A DNA stretch of 5,325 nt, from positions 1 to 5,325 of the forward strand of contig CAYINJ010000045.1 of assembly GCA_964364745.1 (NCBI GenBank), given 5' to 3'. A program made the translations under genes and the position numbers. The notes under the pieces are model-generated. The model was not told the DNA's origin. It saw only the letters and a list, made by a program, of their open reading frames with translations, and searched no databases. Numbering within the stretch: position 1 is the first letter of the stretch; each line of letters opens with the position of its first letter. Positions 3,976 to 5,325 of the stretch are shown piece after piece. This stretch comes from CAYINJ01 sp964364745. GTDB taxonomy: Bacteria; Patescibacteriota; Patescibacteriia; JACRDY01.

Positions 3976-5017
3976 CACTGGCGGCTAACTGGCCACAGGC
4001 CGCCGCGATGTCATCACCCATGGTTTTGCGTTGGGTGACCACCACGCCACAGTCGGTCAGCTTTTGTTTGAATTGCGTGATCGCCGTCGTGGCACTTGCT
4101 TGCAAGTCCGGCGCCGCAATAGTGTTGTAGGGGATGACGTTGACTTTGATTTTACCAATGCGGGTCACGAAGTCGGCTAGCTGCTTGGCCTGGCGGGGGG
4201 AGTCGTTAACTCCAGCCAATAAGATATATTCAAAGGTTAAGTGATTACGGCGCTTATTTTTGGCATGCAAAAATCTTTTGGCCCAGTCGGCCAGTTGAGG
4301 CAAAAAGTCCGGTGCCGAAGTCGGCACGATCGATTTACGGAGAGCTCCATCCGCGGCATGAAGCGAAATGGCTAGCCGCACCGACGGCCAGGTCGGATCG
4401 GCCAAGAGTTTTTCTAATTGTGGCAACAGTCCAACCGATGATACCGTGATGTGAGTCGGGCCAAGATCAGTGTCAGTCAGCCAAGTGGTTAGAGTGTCTT
4501 TGACGGCGTCGTAGTTTGTCAGCGGCTCGCCCATACCCATGAAGACGACGTTGCTGATGCGCTGCGGCAGAGCCGGGCGATCGGCCAGCCAATCCCGCCA
4601 CAGGCGATACTGGTCGGCGATCTCGTCAGTGGTTAAGCTGCGGGTCAGACCGAGTTTACCGGTAGCGCAAAAAACACAGCCCATGGCGCAACCAACTTGA
4701 GACGAAACGCAGATCGTCCACTGGTCGCGAGCGTTGGCCATCAGGACAGTTTCGATTTTTTGGCCATCAACCATGCGACAAAGTGCTTTGTGCGTGTCAC
4801 CGGCCGCGCTGGTTTGCAGCGTATCAATCGTCAGAGTTTGCCACGGCAACTCGTCGATTAACGCCTGCCGCATGGCGGCGGGAAGATTTTTCACATCAGT
4901 CCAACTCCGCCAACCGGGAGTGTATAGCGCCGTAACAATTTGTCGCCAGCGATACGCTGGCTCGTTTGGAAATAGCGTCTGGAAGTGTTCATAGCGGGTG
5001 GAGGGAGAAGTAAGCAT
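3965..5017 (-). CDS. rlmN: 23S rRNA (adenine(2503)-C(2))-methyltransferase RlmN
   Basis: A radical-SAM enzyme that methylates C2 of A2503 in 23S rRNA, and in some bacteria A37 of tRNAs. The 350 residues match the family length. The CAMGCVFC motif gives C110, C114 and C117, binding the 4Fe-4S cluster. Other family marks are GMGEP (161-165), HITVSSVGL (189-197), RLAISLHA (214-221), FEYILLAGVND (262-272), NVIPYN (293-298) and CGQLA (341-345). C341 corresponds to the cysteine that carries the transferred methyl group (C355 in E. coli). All key residues are present. The ATG at 5017 has no Shine-Dalgarno sequence, but a promoter ends so close to it that the mRNA may be leaderless. It converges on the GNAT-like gene. 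Confidence 0.96.
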   Translation of the reverse strand: MLTSPSTRYEHFQTLFPNEPAYRWRQIVTALYTPGWRSWTDVKNLPAAMRQALIDELPWQTLTIDTLQTSAAGDTHKALCRMVDGQKIETVLMANARDQWTICVSSQVGCAMGCVFCATGKLGLTRSLTTDEIADQYRLWRDWLADRPALPQRISNVVFMGMGEPLTNYDAVKDTLTTWLTDTDLGPTHITVSSVGLLPQLEKLLADPTWPSVRLAISLHAADGALRKSIVPTSAPDFLPQLADWAKRFLHAKNKRRNHLTFEYILLAGVNDSPRQAKQLADFVTRIGKIKVNVIPYNTIAAPDLQASATTAITQFKQKLTDCGVVVTQRKTMGDDIAAACGQLAASEQK

Positions 5018-5025
5018 ATGGCCAC

Positions 5026-5054
5026 AGCGTAAGGGGTTTGAGTGATAAAGTCAA
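5026..5054 (-). promoter_or_regulatory. Probable rlmN promoter giving a near-leaderless mRNA
   Basis: On the minus strand, TTGACT (5054-5049), a 17-bp spacer, then TACGCT (5031-5026). A start about seven bases further would fall near 5019, only a base or two from ATG 5017. This agrees with the absence of a ribosome binding site. Confidence 0.45.
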
Positions 5055-5063
5055 AAAGACCCC

Positions 5064-5109
5064 CTTACTTTTTGTAGCCAACCTGCCTGCCGGCAGGCAG
5101 GAAAGTAAG
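5064..5109. repeat. Palindrome nested in a longer inverted repeat
   Basis: The perfect 20-nt palindrome CCTGCCTGCCGGCAGGCAGG (5082-5101), identical to the one at 1814-1833, is enclosed by CTTACTTT (5064-5071) and AAAGTAAG (5102-5109), a perfect 8-bp pair. The right arm abuts the palindrome while 10 bases separate the left arm, so the palindrome may have entered an older hairpin off centre. Confidence 0.8.
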
Positions 5110-5115
5110 CAAAAA

Positions 5116-5264
5116 GCTCTGGGGGCGGCAACCGGTGAGGAGCCCAGACCATAGTTTGGCTTTCGTTAAGGTGAAGGTCTAGCTGGCAGTGGGGCCAACT
5201 ATGGTCTGGGTGGGGTGAGTGGAACAAAGATGTTTCCTTCGGACACCGTTTGCCGGCCCTAGGA
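5116..5264. ncRNA. Unassigned self-complementary segment, possible structured RNA
   Basis: No credible gene lies in 5018-5325. An outer helix GGCAACCGGTG (5127-5137) with CACCGTTTGCC (5244-5254) has 10 of 11 pairs and is extended outward by TCTGGGG/CCCTAGGA with one mismatch (5118-5125, 5257-5264). An inner helix CCCAGACCATAGTTTGG (5143-5159) with CCAACTATGGTCTGGG (5195-5210) has 16 pairs and one bulge, closing a loop of 35 nt. A small hairpin GGAA/TTCC lies at 5221-5237. I find no hallmark of RNase P RNA, tmRNA, SRP RNA or a known riboswitch. The layout of two helices around an uneven bubble distantly recalls 6S RNA. The strand cannot be decided. Confidence 0.35.
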
Positions 5265-5285
5265 CTCTTTCGGTTCCTTTCTGCC

Positions 5286-5301
5286 TGCCTGCCGGCAGGC
5301 A
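5286..5301. repeat. 16-nt core of the CCTGCC palindrome family
   Basis: TGCCTGCCGGCAGGCA is a perfect palindrome and the centre of the 20-nt element seen at 1814 and 5082. With the copy at 5082-5101 it brackets the self-complementary segment, at about 15 and 21 bases from its ends. Confidence 0.8.
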
Positions 5302-5325
5302 ATCCCAGCGCATATCCCCCCTGTC

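Noticed and set aside
5170..5196. Cobalamin riboswitch-like string GGTGAAGGTCTAGCTGG
   Set aside because: Only a short resemblance; the other conserved boxes are missing or in the wrong order and no B12-related gene is near.
5225..5256. SRP RNA-like TCCGAAGGAAACA on the minus strand
   Set aside because: The bases around the GGAAGG-like core do not match the conserved SRP domain IV loops.
5051..5302. Minus-strand open frame of 83 codons
   Set aside because: It contains two translated palindromes (PAGRQA, PACRQAG) and the self-complementary segment; no domain and no ribosome binding site.
1..5325. CRISPR array
   Set aside because: The repeated palindromes are scattered and not regularly spaced; there are no cas genes.

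Overview
The window looks like part of a bacterial chromosome of moderate GC, most likely from a Patescibacteria (Candidate Phyla Radiation) lineage. The grounds are several short GC-rich palindromes, including perfect copies of CCTGCCTGCCGGCAGGCAGG, which I remember as common in such genomes; a tiny stand-alone GIY-YIG nuclease; short genes with mixed TTG/ATG starts; and tRNA genes with palindromes lodged in their loops. The lineage is an inference from these traits, since no marker gene is present. Genes end in TAA, TAG or TGA, so nothing suggests a recoded TGA.

Layout. 1-79: 3' part of a tRNA-Pro(GGG) whose D stem is split by a hairpin. 137-1264: cyclopropane-fatty-acyl-phospholipid synthase (cfa). 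1268-1886: an extraordinary tRNA locus. It has a good promoter, a 17-nt tRNA 5' end split by a 44-nt palindrome, an AT-rich GIY-YIG nuclease gene, and a second copy of the same 17 nt. That second copy continues as an alanine-type tRNA with a palindrome in its D loop. A complete tRNA-Ala(CGC), enclosed by a perfect 14-bp inverted repeat, sits where its anticodon loop should be; then come a T loop split by a 20-nt palindrome, an acceptor 3' strand with encoded CCA, and a strong terminator. 1902-2597 (minus): a 2H-phosphoesterase-like protein. 2598-2826: divergent promoter region. 2827-3919 (plus): NlpC/P60 peptidase-like gene and a GNAT-like gene, probably an operon. 3965-5017 (minus): rlmN, 23S rRNA A2503 methyltransferase. 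5018-5325: no credible gene, but a strongly self-complementary segment bracketed by two palindromes, possibly an unassigned structured RNA.

How it fits together. The cfa (membrane lipid), NlpC/P60 (cell-wall hydrolase fold), GNAT-like and rlmN (ribosome modification) genes form no obvious single pathway. The tRNA locus is the striking part. A nuclease gene flanked by direct repeats of a tRNA 5' end, plus repeated palindrome and tRNA insertions into the same tRNA, suggests that tRNA genes are preferred targets of small mobile or repeat elements here. The neighbouring 2H-phosphoesterase family acts on RNA 2',3'-cyclic phosphates, a suggestive but unproven link to processing of broken or composite tRNAs.
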